Source: Flavobacteriia bacterium 40-80 (GTDB lineage: Bacteria; Bacteroidota; Bacteroidia; Flavobacteriales_D; Crocinitomicaceae). From it: a DNA stretch of 64,000 nt. Shown piece by piece: positions 53,883 to 63,885 of this stretch (position 1 is the first letter of the stretch; each line of letters starts with the position of its first letter). The DNA lies in assembly GCA_001899145.1 (NCBI GenBank), contig MKVF01000006.1, forward strand, positions 1 to 64,000, given 5' to 3'. Position numbers and translations under genes: made by a program. The notes under the pieces were generated by a model. It saw nothing but the letters and a program-made list of their open reading frames with translations. It searched no databases and was not told the origin of the DNA.

Positions 53883-54401
53883 CTATTCAAATACTAACTC
53901 ACTTGATTTAAATACTTTGCTCCATTTTGCAACAAATTCAGAAGAAAGTTTTTTCTCTTTTATCGCAACAAAACTGGAGTACAGTGAAGATTCCCCCTGT
54001 ATGATATAATACAATTGTGATTCCGGTGTTTTATCACCCTTAAAAGAAGGTGATTCTATTTTGAACAGAGCCCAGTGATTTTTATCAGTTTCATTTTTTT
54101 CAATTATTGTTAGCTGTGCTTTAGGTGCGGAAGCCTTAGTTTGCTCGTACATGAGGCTGATTGCCTTATCCATCGGAATACCTGTTGCTCCTTTTATAGA
54201 CATCATTGTTCCGATAATGGTCCAGTTGTCAACACTTTCATTTCCGGGAATGATTTCCATGAAATGAATTTGTTGTGTCTCTTGATTAGACCCAAGCTTC
54301 CATTGATATTCTTCCGGCCAGTTAATTTTCAGGTTTTCAATTTTTTCCTGTGAAAAAGAATTGAATGCAACCAATAAAATAAATAATTTAAAAACTTTCA
54401 T
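53883..54401 (-). CDS. Secreted protein of unknown function
   Basis: 172 residues with a signal peptide (MKVFKLFILLVAFNSFSQ, about 1-18). The mature part is alpha/beta with no cysteine; recognisable stretches are NWPEEYQWKLGSN, SIKGATGIPMDKAISLM and FVAKWSKVFKSSELVFE. I do not recognise the family. Forty bases upstream of the response regulator on the same strand, so it may share its transcript and be linked to the envelope signal sensed there (inference). Confidence 0.78.
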   Translation of the reverse strand: MKVFKLFILLVAFNSFSQEKIENLKINWPEEYQWKLGSNQETQQIHFMEIIPGNESVDNWTIIGTMMSIKGATGIPMDKAISLMYEQTKASAPKAQLTIIEKNETDKNHWALFKIESPSFKGDKTPESQLYYIIQGESSLYSSFVAIKEKKLSSEFVAKWSKVFKSSELVFE

Positions 54402-54589
54402 CTGATAGGATTTTATATTTAAATTGAAGTATGTTCGCTATTTTTCTATAACACGTTTACTTTTACTCAATATTTACTTCACAAGGTAAAAATAATAAAT
54501 TATCTCTCATTCCTTTGACGTTAGCTGTACTCTGTAATCATTAATTGCAATGTTTGCTAACGCTGATCTTGCATATAAGCTTAAATTTT

Positions 54590-54604
54590 GTACTATTATA
54601 GTAC
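54590..54604. promoter_or_regulatory. 15-bp palindrome upstream of the small membrane protein gene
   Basis: GTACTATTATAGTAC is a perfect 7-bp inverted repeat around one base, 16 bases before the ATG at 54621. It directly follows TTAAATTTTG, which approximates a -7 element with one extra base, so the palindrome would sit over the transcription start like an operator. Confidence 0.4.
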
Positions 54605-54620
54605 CGAAAATTAAAATCAG

Positions 54621-55187
54621 ATGAAAGAAGTAATTTCATTATTATTGATTACAGGAACAGGTTTTCTTGTTTTTTTGGTATTTCTGCTAATCGGGATTAT
54701 AAAAAAGAACCTAAGGCTGGTCATGATATCCGTGCTTATTTTTGTTGTTTCTTCAGTCGTTGGTATCTGGAGCATTATAGTGGTAACAAAAAAAGCGTAT
54801 GACCGGTTTTCAGAACTTGCTGAGCCCAGATCAGGAGTTGCAATTTATGCAAGCCTGTTCGGACAGCAGCATTCCGATTGTCTGGAGATAATAAATTATA
54901 AGGATCAGCTGATCCCAAAGATAGATGTGGCTATCTGGCTGCATTTCAAAACCTGCCCGGAAGAGCTTGAAAGAATACTGAGCCGGAAAGAATTTAAAAT
55001 GGAGAAAACCGCTGCTGTAAATCTTCACTTTGAGCAACAGCCAAGCGCAAATGAAAACTGGTTTAATCCTAAAAAATTGGGAGATACTGTCTTAATTTTT
55101 ACCTGGTACGATGAAAGAAATAACGGACAGGAAATTTACTGTTCGGCGGATAGTACAGAAGTATATTTAAAAGATATTTTTGATTGA
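54621..55187 (+). CDS. Small membrane protein of unknown function
   Basis: 188 residues. Two adjacent transmembrane helices (about 6-26 and 31-57; ISLLLITGTGFLVFLVFLL and VMISVLIFVVSSVVGIW) precede a soluble C-terminal domain with one Cys pair region (HSDCLEIINYKD, LHFKTCPEELERIL). No known domain recognised. The soluble part is probably periplasmic. Monocistronic, divergent from the 172-residue secreted protein gene and upstream of icmF by 85 bases. Confidence 0.78.
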   Translation: MKEVISLLLITGTGFLVFLVFLLIGIIKKNLRLVMISVLIFVVSSVVGIWSIIVVTKKAYDRFSELAEPRSGVAIYASLFGQQHSDCLEIINYKDQLIPKIDVAIWLHFKTCPEELERILSRKEFKMEKTAAVNLHFEQQPSANENWFNPKKLGDTVLIFTWYDERNNGQEIYCSADSTEVYLKDIFD

Positions 55188-55272
55188 TTATTTTTTAAAA
55201 ATTCCCAAAAAACGCTTAAAAATGATTATTTTCGCTCGGCTCAATAAAATGGGTGTTACTAATCATTAAATT

Positions 55273-58200
55273 ATGGAAAAAGTACTTCCTTATCAACCTA
55301 AAAATAAGGTCAGAATTGTAACAGCAGCGTCTTTGTTTGACGGGCATGATGCTTCTATCAATGTGATGCGCCGGATTATTCAGGCGACCGGGTGTGAAGT
55401 GATCCACCTCGGCCATGACCGTTCTGTTGAAGAAGTGGTAAACTGTGCTATTCAGGAAGATGCACAGGCAATTGCGATGACCTCTTATCAAGGTGGACAT
55501 ACGGAATATTTTAAGTATATGTATGATTTGCTTCGTGAAAAAGGAGCACCACATATTAAAATAGTTGGTGGTGGTGGTGGAACGATCCTTCCTTCGGAGA
55601 TAGAAGAGCTGGAAGCTTACGGAATCACGAGATTATACCATCCGGATCACGGTAGATCCATGGGATTACAGGGAATGATCAATGATATGATTGAGCGTTG
55701 TGATTTTCCGGTTGGAACAGGTCTTACAGACGAGATAACGAAAATTACCGATAAAAATATTCCCGCGATCGCACGGCTTATTTCTGCAGCAGAGAACTTT
55801 CCGCAAGAAGCGGAGCCGTTTTTTGAAAAGATTCACGAAATGGCAGCTAAAAATCATGTTCCGGTTCTAGGTATTACAGGAACAGGTGGAGCAGGGAAGT
55901 CTTCTTTAGTGGATGAGCTGGTTCGCCGTTTTTTAATTGATTTCCCCGAAAAACAGATTGCCGTGGTTTCTGTCGATCCGTCAAAGCGTAAAACGGGCGG
56001 AGCGTTATTAGGCGACAGAATCCGTATGAACTCAATTAAAAGTGATCGTGTTTATATGCGTTCACTGGCAACGCGTCAGTCGAATCTGGCATTGTCAAAA
56101 CATGTTTCTGAGGCTGTTTCTGTTCTGAAAGCAGCAAATTATGACCTGATTATCCTTGAAACTTCCGGGATCGGGCAGTCAGATACGGAAATCCTGGATC
56201 ATTCAGATGTTTCATTGTACGTAATGACACCGGAATACGGTGCGGCGACACAGTTGGAGAAGATCGATATGCTGGATTTTGCGGATGTTATCGCGCTGAA
56301 TAAATTTGATAAAAGAGGTGCATTAGATGCACTTCGTGACGTAAGAAAGCAGTACCAGCGGAACCATAACCTTTGGGACAGTAATGTAGATTCCATGCCG
56401 GTTTTCGGGACAATTGCCTCGCAGTTCAACGATCCGGGAATGAATACGCTTTACAAAGTCATTATTGATAAAGTAAAAGAAAAAACCGGAGCAGATCTAA
56501 GTTCTACATTTGAAATAACGAAGGAAATGTCAGAGAAAATTTTCGTCATTCCTCCGGATAGAACCCGTTATCTTTCAGAGATTTCTGAAAATAACCGTTC
56601 GTACGATAAATGGGTGGAACAGCAGGTAACAGTCGCAGATCAGCTGTACGGTCTTCATACTTCCATTGAAACGCTTAGAAGTTCAGCTATTGAAGATAAA
56701 GACCGCTTGATTAAAGGTCTTCAGGAAACATTTGAAAGTGTGAAGCTGAACTTTGATCCGAAAAACTGGGCGATCATTGAAAACTGGGATGCAAAGAAAG
56801 AATTGTATAAAAATCCGAAGTTTGAATTCAAGGTACGTGATAAAATCCTGACGCTGGATACACATACGGAATCTCTTTCTCATACGCAGGTTCCGAAAGT
56901 GGCGCTGCCAAAGTTCAAATCCTGGGGAGATATTTTAAAATGGAATTTACAGGAGAACGTTCCGGGAGAATTTCCTTATACTGCAGGGTTATTTCCATTC
57001 AAACGTGAAGGAGAAGATCCGACACGTATGTTTGCGGGAGAAGGCGGTCCGGAACGTACCAATAAGCGTTTCCATTATGTATCGCTGGGAATGCCGGCAA
57101 AACGTCTTTCCACGGCTTTTGACTCTGTAACGCTTTACGGAAATGATCCTGATCCGAGACCGGATATTTACGGTAAGATCGGTAATTCCGGTGTTTCCAT
57201 CTGCTGTCTGGACGATGCGAAAAAATTATATTCCGGATTTGATCTTACACATCCGCTGACTTCCGTATCCATGACGATCAACGGACCGGCTCCGATGCTG
57301 TTGGGCTTTTTCATGAATGCAGCAATTGATCAGAACTGTGAAAAATACATTAAAGCAAATGGTCTGGAAGCAGAAGTAGAGGCTAAGATCAATAGTATTT
57401 ATAAGAAGAAAGGAGTAGAGCGCCCGCGTTATAACGGAGATCTTCCGGAAGGTAATGACGGTTTGGGACTGATGCTGCTGGGTGTTACCGGAGATCAGGT
57501 GCTGCCAAAAGATGTTTATGAAAAAATCAAGGCGGAAACATTAAGCCAGGTTCGCGGAACGGTTCAGGCAGATATTCTGAAAGAAGATCAGGCACAAAAC
57601 ACCTGTATTTTCTCAACTGAATTCGCTTTGCGTTTGATGGGCGATGTGCAGCAGTATTTTATTGATAAGAAAGTGAGAAACTTTTATTCCGTTTCCATTT
57701 CCGGGTATCACATTGCGGAAGCGGGAGCGAACCCGATCACGCAGCTGGCGTTTACACTGGCAAACGGTTTCACGTATGTAGAATATTATTTGTCAAGAGG
57801 AATGGATATTAACGATTTCGGTCCTAATTTATCTTTCTTTTTCTCAAATGGTATCGATCCTGAATATGCGGTAATCGGCCGTGTAGCGAGAAGAATTTGG
57901 GCAAAAGCCCTGTCAAAAAAATATGGAGCAAATGCCCGTGCACAAATGCTGAAATATCACATTCAGACTTCCGGACGTTCCTTACATGCGCAGGAAATAG
58001 ATTTCAATGACATCCGCACAACTTTACAGGCACTTTACGCGATCTATGATAACTGTAATTCACTGCATACAAATGCGTATGATGAGGCGATTACTACGCC
58101 AACGGAAGAATCTGTGAGAAGAGCAATGGCTATCCAGCTGATCATCAACCGGGAATTAGGATTGGCGAAAAATGAGAATCCGTTGCAGGGATCGTTTATT

Positions 58201-58653
58201 ATTGAAGAGCTGACGGATCTGGTAGAAGAAGCGGTATTGTCTGAATTTGACCGTATCACAGAACGTGGGGGGGTATTAGGAGCGATGGAAACCATGTATC
58301 AACGTTCAAAAATTCAGGAGGAATCATTGTATTATGAAACCCTGAAACATACGGGCGAATTCCCGATAATCGGAGTAAACACATTCCTGAGCTCAAAAGG
58401 TTCGCCTACGGTAGAACCTAAAGAGGTGATCCGTGCTACGGAAGAAGAAAAGCAATATCAGATCAATATGTTGCATAATCTTCAGAAAGCCAATGAGAAG
58501 GAAACTACTGAAGGATTAGAAAAAGTACAGGAAGCAGCTATTCAGAATAAAAACATGTTTGAAATACTGATGGATACTTGTAAAACAGCATCTTTAGGGC
58601 AGATAACTAAAGCATTGTTTGAAGTAGGAGGACAGTACAGAAGAAATATGTAG
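55273..58653 (+). CDS. icmF: Fused isobutyryl-CoA mutase (IcmF)
   Basis: 1126 residues fusing three parts: a cobalamin-binding domain (about 1-145, with DGHDAS; His25 is the lower cobalt ligand), a MeaB-like GTPase chaperone (about 190-430; Walker A GTGGAGKS 203-210), and the substrate-binding mutase barrel. It interconverts isobutyryl-CoA and n-butyryl-CoA by adenosylcobalamin radical chemistry. Selectivity: Gln775 ([10 protein letters not shown]) stands where methylmalonyl-CoA mutases have Arg, and [10 protein letters not shown] replaces their Tyr motif, so isobutyryl-CoA is favoured. SISGYH carries the catalytic His. Some neighbouring family members lack the segment near 690-745. Confidence 0.95.
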   Translation: MEKVLPYQPKNKVRIVTAASLFDGHDASINVMRRIIQATGCEVIHLGHDRSVEEVVNCAIQEDAQAIAMTSYQGGHTEYFKYMYDLLREKGAPHIKIVGGGGGTILPSEIEELEAYGITRLYHPDHGRSMGLQGMINDMIERCDFPVGTGLTDEITKITDKNIPAIARLISAAENFPQEAEPFFEKIHEMAAKNHVPVLGITGTGGAGKSSLVDELVRRFLIDFPEKQIAVVSVDPSKRKTGGALLGDRIRMNSIKSDRVYMRSLATRQSNLALSKHVSEAVSVLKAANYDLIILETSGIGQSDTEILDHSDVSLYVMTPEYGAATQLEKIDMLDFADVIALNKFDKRGALDALRDVRKQYQRNHNLWDSNVDSMPVFGTIASQFNDPGMNTLYKVIIDKVKEKTGADLSSTFEITKEMSEKIFVIPPDRTRYLSEISENNRSYDKWVEQQVTVADQLYGLHTSIETLRSSAIEDKDRLIKGLQETFESVKLNFDPKNWAIIENWDAKKELYKNPKFEFKVRDKILTLDTHTESLSHTQVPKVALPKFKSWGDILKWNLQENVPGEFPYTAGLFPFKREGEDPTRMFAGEGGPERTNKRFHYVSLGMPAKRLSTAFDSVTLYGNDPDPRPDIYGKIGNSGVSICCLDDAKKLYSGFDLTHPLTSVSMTINGPAPMLLGFFMNAAIDQNCEKYIKANGLEAEVEAKINSIYKKKGVERPRYNGDLPEGNDGLGLMLLGVTGDQVLPKDVYEKIKAETLSQVRGTVQADILKEDQAQNTCIFSTEFALRLMGDVQQYFIDKKVRNFYSVSISGYHIAEAGANPITQLAFTLANGFTYVEYYLSRGMDINDFGPNLSFFFSNGIDPEYAVIGRVARRIWAKALSKKYGANARAQMLKYHIQTSGRSLHAQEIDFNDIRTTLQALYAIYDNCNSLHTNAYDEAITTPTEESVRRAMAIQLIINRELGLAKNENPLQGSFIIEELTDLVEEAVLSEFDRITERGGVLGAMETMYQRSKIQEESLYYETLKHTGEFPIIGVNTFLSSKGSPTVEPKEVIRATEEEKQYQINMLHNLQKANEKETTEGLEKVQEAAIQNKNMFEILMDTCKTASLGQITKALFEVGGQYRRNM

Positions 58654-58705
58654 TTGTTCGGATTCCGTATTCCTTATTTGGATTAAAGAAATAAAATATG
58701 ATTTG

Positions 58706-58738
58706 AACTTCCCTTTAATAGATTATTGGAGGGAAGTT
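58706..58738 (+). terminator. Hairpin after icmF (weak terminator candidate)
   Basis: AACTTCCCT (58706-58714) pairs perfectly with AGGGAAGTT (58730-58738), loop of 15, but only TGGTTTA follows. The region to 58924 otherwise shows no gene. Confidence 0.4.
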
Positions 58739-58924
58739 TGGTTTATGTGCTTGTAATTGATGGATGAATTATTAAGTTTGGATGTGAAATGAAATCGTTA
58801 ATAATAGGAAATTCGCTAGTGTTTCTGTGATCTTATAGAGCCCCGGTTTAAGTATAAAACTACAAGTATCACTACGAGCTTAGTCTAATACTAGTTTGTG
58901 TTTTACTCTTCCTTTTTGTTATTG

Positions 58925-59599
58925 TTACATTGTATTAAAATCTCCAGAATATTTTGTTGGATAAATAACTTCATAGAACCAGTCATCCTCACTTATTAAA
59001 ACTCGTCTGCCGATTAGGACGTTTTTGTCTAATTTATTTTGTTGTAGAACGTCAAGAATTATTTTTAATGATTTGTCTGTATTCGTTACAATATAAAGTA
59101 TATTTCCACCACCAGGACCTAAGTCGCTAGCAAGCCATTCCCCAAGTTTTTTATTATCAAGAGCTTTATCTAATTTATCTTCAATTTCTTGCCGTTTGTT
59201 CAGTAGTTGAATTTCGTCTTTGAAAACTGTTGGTTGAATTTGAATAAATAAAATTTCATTTCCTTTGAGAGGTGTCCACTTGTAACTGTTTTGTAATTCA
59301 GCTTTTTTAATTTCAAGTTCTTGCTTCTTTAATTGTTGAGTAGAAGTAAAAGCCTGTTTAACATTTCCAGGAGTTGATATATCTACTTCATATAAGTGCA
59401 AGTCAAACTTGTCATCACTAAGTATTAATGCTCTTGCAACATAAATGATGCTGTCTGTCTTTTTGTATAAACTAAAATATTCTTTATTAGTTAATAAAGT
59501 TGGGTTTATTAGCTCACCAGTTTGCTTTCCTGAGAAGTTGTTACAACTTATTAACCCTAAAAATGTTATGAGTCCTATTGTAAATATTTTAAACATCAT
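58925..59599 (-). CDS. Hypothetical lipoprotein
   Basis: 224 residues. Lipoprotein signal (MMFKIFTIGLITFLGLISC, lipobox LISC, Cys19), followed by a Lys/Glu-rich helical region (LKKQELEIKKAELQNSYKW), a Gly-rich DLGPGGGNILYIV and the C-terminal VLIGRRVLIS. No family recognised. Start ATG-ATG; either could be used. The upstream gene on the same strand ends 14 bases before, so it forms a pair with a second secreted hypothetical. Base composition is more AT-rich by eye than most of the window. Confidence 0.72.
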   Translation of the reverse strand: MMFKIFTIGLITFLGLISCNNFSGKQTGELINPTLLTNKEYFSLYKKTDSIIYVARALILSDDKFDLHLYEVDISTPGNVKQAFTSTQQLKKQELEIKKAELQNSYKWTPLKGNEILFIQIQPTVFKDEIQLLNKRQEIEDKLDKALDNKKLGEWLASDLGPGGGNILYIVTNTDKSLKIILDVLQQNKLDKNVLIGRRVLISEDDWFYEVIYPTKYSGDFNTM

Positions 59600-59613
59600 T
59601 TTTTCTGTTAAGA

Positions 59614-60033
59614 CTATTTCTGTTGTTTTAGAAAATCCTTTTTAGTTCTTATTAATTTTTTATTCAATCTAGGTTGATTATTCTTACTAACATAAACTAT
59701 GGCAACATCGTAGCCGTGTTTTTCTTTTTCTGCAGGTGTGAAAAATATCAGAGTTCCTAGTGCGTGTTGTGTATTTAAATCATTAAATTCCAGAACTTCA
59801 AAGTAATGTTCATTAAATCTTTGTACCGTACCTCCGGGGCTTGAAAAAAATGCAACTTTCATTTTTCTGAAATCATGTCCACCGCGGGCATCTTTAAAAA
59901 TATCATTTAAGATTTCTTGTTTTTCAAGAGGTAGAATGTCTTCATATAAATGCTTTTCTGACTGAGCATAAATATTTAAGGTTTTAAACACAAGAAATAT
60001 TAAACAGAAGATGTATAGAAATATGTGTTTCAT
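59614..60033 (-). CDS. Hypothetical secreted protein
   Basis: 139 residues with a signal peptide (about 1-23; IFLYIFCLIFLVFKTLNIYAQ). The mature part contains KDARGGHDFRKMKVAFFSSPGG (in two motif pieces) and ALGTLIFFTPAEKEKHGYDVAIVYV, and ends highly basic. No family recognised. First gene of a two-gene minus-strand operon with the lipoprotein at 58925-59599. Confidence 0.72.
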   Translation of the reverse strand: MKHIFLYIFCLIFLVFKTLNIYAQSEKHLYEDILPLEKQEILNDIFKDARGGHDFRKMKVAFFSSPGGTVQRFNEHYFEVLEFNDLNTQHALGTLIFFTPAEKEKHGYDVAIVYVSKNNQPRLNKKLIRTKKDFLKQQK

Positions 60034-60098
60034 TAGTTGTGTTTTTAGGCGAAATTAAGGCTTTTATTACTGCAAATAACTTATTTAACTATTAATAA

Positions 60099-60131
60099 AA
60101 AAGAGGTTACTCTGCCTGAATAACCTCTTTT
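60099..60131. terminator. Bidirectional-type terminator after the GNAT gene
   Basis: AAAAGAGGTTA (60099-60109) pairs perfectly with TAACCTCTTTT (60121-60131), loop of 11. It ends 16 bases from the GNAT stop (minus strand). Confidence 0.8.
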
Positions 60132-60146
60132 ATCATTTTTTGAAAA

Positions 60147-60695
60147 TCAGTTTCTTATATAATGAAACAGCTTCCAGTAAGTAGCATCTCCAATTTTTAA
60201 AACATCTCCTTTTACGAAATCCAATGAGATATATAAATCTGTTGCTTTTGTATTTTTTTGGTCAGAAAGAAGTGTTACTTTATTATATTCCAGTTCTTTT
60301 GCCGCTTCCATAACATGTAAGATCAATTCTCTGCCATAACCCTTTCCTCTGGATTCTTCTTGAACAGCCAAAGCATCAATGTAAAATTCTCCTGTCTGCG
60401 TTTCTGCCGGAATGTTCAGCTTTTGTCCGTAAGTGCTTAAAATCGCATTTCTTCTCTCTTCGAATAATAATCCGTTATACGCCAGAACAGCTCCTATGAT
60501 CTGATTACTGTATTCTTTCACCCAGATATTCTCATAACCGTACAGATAATCATCTGCTGCAATGCTCTTTTCTAAAAAAGACAATTGTTGTGCTTTGTCG
60601 GTCAATCCTGTGTAACATTCGATAACTTCAGGCATTGCTTCCAGTAATAACGGAGCAATAATAGCGGCTTCTTCAGGTTTTGCTTTGCGAATCAT
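60147..60695 (-). CDS. GNAT-family N-acetyltransferase
   Basis: 182 residues with the acetyl-CoA-binding motif A SRGKGYGRELI (R-G-x-G-x-G/A type) preceded by the strand FYIDALAVQ, and the later KVTLLSDQKNTKATDLYISLDF. The N-terminus (MIRKAKPEEAAIIAPLLLEA) is the usual GNAT opening. The substrate cannot be determined. Monocistronic. Confidence 0.92.
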   Translation of the reverse strand: MIRKAKPEEAAIIAPLLLEAMPEVIECYTGLTDKAQQLSFLEKSIAADDYLYGYENIWVKEYSNQIIGAVLAYNGLLFEERRNAILSTYGQKLNIPAETQTGEFYIDALAVQEESRGKGYGRELILHVMEAAKELEYNKVTLLSDQKNTKATDLYISLDFVKGDVLKIGDATYWKLFHYIRN

Positions 60696-60794
60696 GACGT
60701 ATAAAGATTAATAAATCCAAAATTAAAAACTTTTATGAATCCATACTCTTTAACGAAGTATTTTCTCAACGGAAAGACTTTCTGATTCTCAGGT

Positions 60795-63700
60795 TTATTG
60801 CGCTTTCCGGTACGCATAATAAAATACTACAGGTAGAACCGTAAAGGACAGCAGCAGACAGATCAGCATTCCGCCAACGATCATGATCGCGAGCGGTTTT
60901 TGGATCTCTGATCCCATACTGTGTGACATGGCAGCGGGAAGAAGTCCCATTGAGCCCATCAGTGCAATCATTACAATAGAACGGATCCTTGATTTAACAG
61001 CGGCGGAAATGGCCTCTTTTAGTTGTAATTTTTTCATTTGCTCCCGCATAACTGCTATCAGGATGATTCCGTTAATGGTGTTTACACCGAACAGGATAAT
61101 AAGCCCGATTCCTGCTGAAATCCCGAAGATGGTACCTGTGATCCAAAGAGAGAGGAATCCGCCGATAAACGCAAAAGGGATCGTGATAGCCGATATAAGT
61201 GTATCTCTGATATTACCGAAATTACTGTAAAGCAATACAAGAATGAGACAAAGAGATACCGGAATTACGGTCATCAGCTGTTTGGTTGCCCGCTCCTTAC
61301 TTTCAAATTCTCCCGCCCATTCCATGTAGTTTTCTTTGGGTAGCTTGATTTCTTTTGCGACTACTTTTTTTGCTTCCTGGATGGTCGTTCCCAGATCGCG
61401 GTTTTCAATGCTGAACCCGACTCCGATATAACGGCTGCTTCCTTCCCGGTAAATGAATGCCGGCCCTGTTTTATACTGGATTGTTGCTATTTCCTGTAAC
61501 GGAATGCTTCGTCCGTTGCTGGAAGGAATCAGGATATTACCGATTTTTTCCGGCGTGTTTCTGTAATCCTCTTCAAAGCGCAGCACGATATCAAACTGGC
61601 GGTCGTTTTCAAAGAATTTTGTAGCAGATTGTCCGCCGATGGTCATGGCAATTACGGCCTGAACATCAGCAGTATTTACTCCGTATTTAGCCATTTTTGA
61701 GTCGTGTAGCTGGATCCGTAATTCAGGCAACCCGATATTTTTAAATACTTTGATATCAGTGATTCCCCGTACTTTTTTAATGGAAGATGCAATGTCATTG
61801 GCATGTTTTTCCAGATCATACAGATCGTCTCCGAAGATTTTAATTACCAGCGAGCTTTTAACACCGGCAACATACTCTTCCACATTGTCCTGGATCGGTT
61901 GGCTGAAGCCGAATTCAATTCCCGGATAATGCTGTAATTCCGTCCTGATCTGCCGGATAATTTCTTCCTTGGAAACTTTTCGTTTCCATTGATCCTCATC
62001 TTTCAGCTGTACGTTAAATTCAATATTGAAAAAACCGGTTGGATCAGTTCCGTCGTTCGGACGTCCTGTCTGTGTCAGAATAAAATCGATCTCATCGAAT
62101 TTTGACAGCAGAATCTCCTTCATCTCTCTGGTCAGACGGGAAGATTCGTCCAGGCTGACGCTGTTAGGAAGCGTTGCTCTGATATAAATAGCTCCTTCGT
62201 TGAGCTTCGGAAGGAATTCGGAACCATAGCTGCCAAAACGAACAATACATAGCAAAAGAATCACTATAAAGCTGATCAGCGTTATTTTCTTATTTCTGAA
62301 TGAGATTTGAAACAACCCGGAGATCGTTCGGTTAAAGAAACGTGAAATCTTATTTTCTCTTTCAACAATGTTACTTGTAAATAACAGCTTGCACATGGCG
62401 GGAACATAGGTGAGGCTGAGCAGTAAAGAACCGATGAGTGCGTAACCCAGTGTAAATGCCAGCGGAGAAAACATTTTTCCTTCCACTTTCTGAAAGGAAA
62501 ATATAGGGAGCAAGGCTACGATCAAGATCAAGAGCGCAAAAAAGATATATCCCGCAACACTTCCTGCACTTTTTTTGATAATTCCCATTTTGCTGATCTT
62601 TGAAAAGCGTTTGTTTCCTATCTCGTGATTCTTTTCCGCGAGCGCGACAAAGACTGTCTCCACAATGACCAGCGTACCTTCCAGCAGCAATCCGAAATCC
62701 AGTGCTCCCATCGAAATCAGGTTGGCGGGAAGCCCCTGGATTTTCAACATGATAATGGCAAACAGAAAGGCAAGCGGAATAACAGAGGCCACGATCAGTG
62801 TTGATTTCCAGTTGTACAGGAATATGAATACGATTACGGAAACGAGGATAATTCCTTCCATAAGATTTTTAGATACTGTCTTAACAGTGCTGTTGACAAG
62901 CTTCGTACGATCAACGACAATTTCTATCTGTGTTCCTTTCGGAAGCTTTCGCTCGTTCAGCTCCTGGATCTTATCTTTCAGCCTTCCGATCACATCTGAA
63001 GGATTCTCACCGCGCAGCATGATAACAATGCCTTCCAGGATATCATCATTTTCATTGTAACCTGCAATGCCGAGCCGTGGTTTATGTGTCACTTTGACAT
63101 TTGCAACATTCTTAATGAGAATAGGAGTGGAACCGTTCAGCCGGATAGTAATATTTTCAATATCCTGTAATTTATCCAGTAAGCCCACACCCCGGACAAC
63201 ATATGCCTGATCTCCCTGCTGGATGATGTCTCCGCCGACATTGATATTTGATTTGGAAACAGCCTCATAAATATCCAGTGGTGATAAATTGTAATTTTTC
63301 AGCTCTGTAGGATTGATCTGTATTTCGTATATTTTCTCTTCACCTCCGAAGCTTACAATATCGGCAACACCGGCAACACTTAAAAGTTCGCCTTCAATTG
63401 TCCAGTTCTGTAAGGCGGTAACTTCTTTAATCGGCATATCACTTTTGATCACATAGCGTAATATCTCGCCGGTGGCCCCGGAAGGCGGTTCGATTGCTGC
63501 ATCAGCGCCCTCCGGCAGATGAACAGAGGCCAGTTTATTGGAAACATACTGCTGGGCATAAAAATCTTCCACTCCGTCTTCAAACTGGATGGTCACCACG
63601 GACAAGCCAAATAAAGAAGTGGAGCGGATAGAGCTCTTTTTCGGAATACTGTTCATGACTTTCGTCAGTGGTAATGTTACCATCTTTTCCAGTTCTTCGG

Positions 63701-63881
63701 CGCTTCGTCCCGGCCATTGGGTAATGATCCGTGTCCGTGTATTGGTCACATCCGGAAATGCTTCCACCGGTGTATGAATGTAAGTGTAAATACCGGCTAT
63801 CAGCAGAACAGCAGTGGAGAAAAGGACGAAAACAGCATTTTTCAATGAAAATGCGACAATATTTTGTACCAGCTTGTTCAT
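60795..63881 (-). CDS. CusA/CzcA-family heavy-metal efflux RND transporter
   Basis: A 1028-residue inner-membrane proton-driven pump with 12 transmembrane helices and two large periplasmic loops (about 35-335 and 560-860). It opens VQNIVAFSLKNAVFVLF; HME-RND marks are PVEAFPDVTNTRTRI and QWPGRSAEELEKMVTLPL, with TM4 charged residues in GALDFGLLLEGTLVIVE (probable proton relay). GLIILFGVNTINGIIL is in the second half. The exact metal (Cu/Ag versus Zn/Co/Cd) is not decided by eye. It starts four bases after its upstream partner's stop; efflux function as a tripartite complex is expected. Confidence 0.94.
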   Translation of the reverse strand: MNKLVQNIVAFSLKNAVFVLFSTAVLLIAGIYTYIHTPVEAFPDVTNTRTRIITQWPGRSAEELEKMVTLPLTKVMNSIPKKSSIRSTSLFGLSVVTIQFEDGVEDFYAQQYVSNKLASVHLPEGADAAIEPPSGATGEILRYVIKSDMPIKEVTALQNWTIEGELLSVAGVADIVSFGGEEKIYEIQINPTELKNYNLSPLDIYEAVSKSNINVGGDIIQQGDQAYVVRGVGLLDKLQDIENITIRLNGSTPILIKNVANVKVTHKPRLGIAGYNENDDILEGIVIMLRGENPSDVIGRLKDKIQELNERKLPKGTQIEIVVDRTKLVNSTVKTVSKNLMEGIILVSVIVFIFLYNWKSTLIVASVIPLAFLFAIIMLKIQGLPANLISMGALDFGLLLEGTLVIVETVFVALAEKNHEIGNKRFSKISKMGIIKKSAGSVAGYIFFALLILIVALLPIFSFQKVEGKMFSPLAFTLGYALIGSLLLSLTYVPAMCKLLFTSNIVERENKISRFFNRTISGLFQISFRNKKITLISFIVILLLCIVRFGSYGSEFLPKLNEGAIYIRATLPNSVSLDESSRLTREMKEILLSKFDEIDFILTQTGRPNDGTDPTGFFNIEFNVQLKDEDQWKRKVSKEEIIRQIRTELQHYPGIEFGFSQPIQDNVEEYVAGVKSSLVIKIFGDDLYDLEKHANDIASSIKKVRGITDIKVFKNIGLPELRIQLHDSKMAKYGVNTADVQAVIAMTIGGQSATKFFENDRQFDIVLRFEEDYRNTPEKIGNILIPSSNGRSIPLQEIATIQYKTGPAFIYREGSSRYIGVGFSIENRDLGTTIQEAKKVVAKEIKLPKENYMEWAGEFESKERATKQLMTVIPVSLCLILVLLYSNFGNIRDTLISAITIPFAFIGGFLSLWITGTIFGISAGIGLIILFGVNTINGIILIAVMREQMKKLQLKEAISAAVKSRIRSIVMIALMGSMGLLPAAMSHSMGSEIQKPLAIMIVGGMLICLLLSFTVLPVVFYYAYRKAQ

Positions 63882-63885
63882 AATA

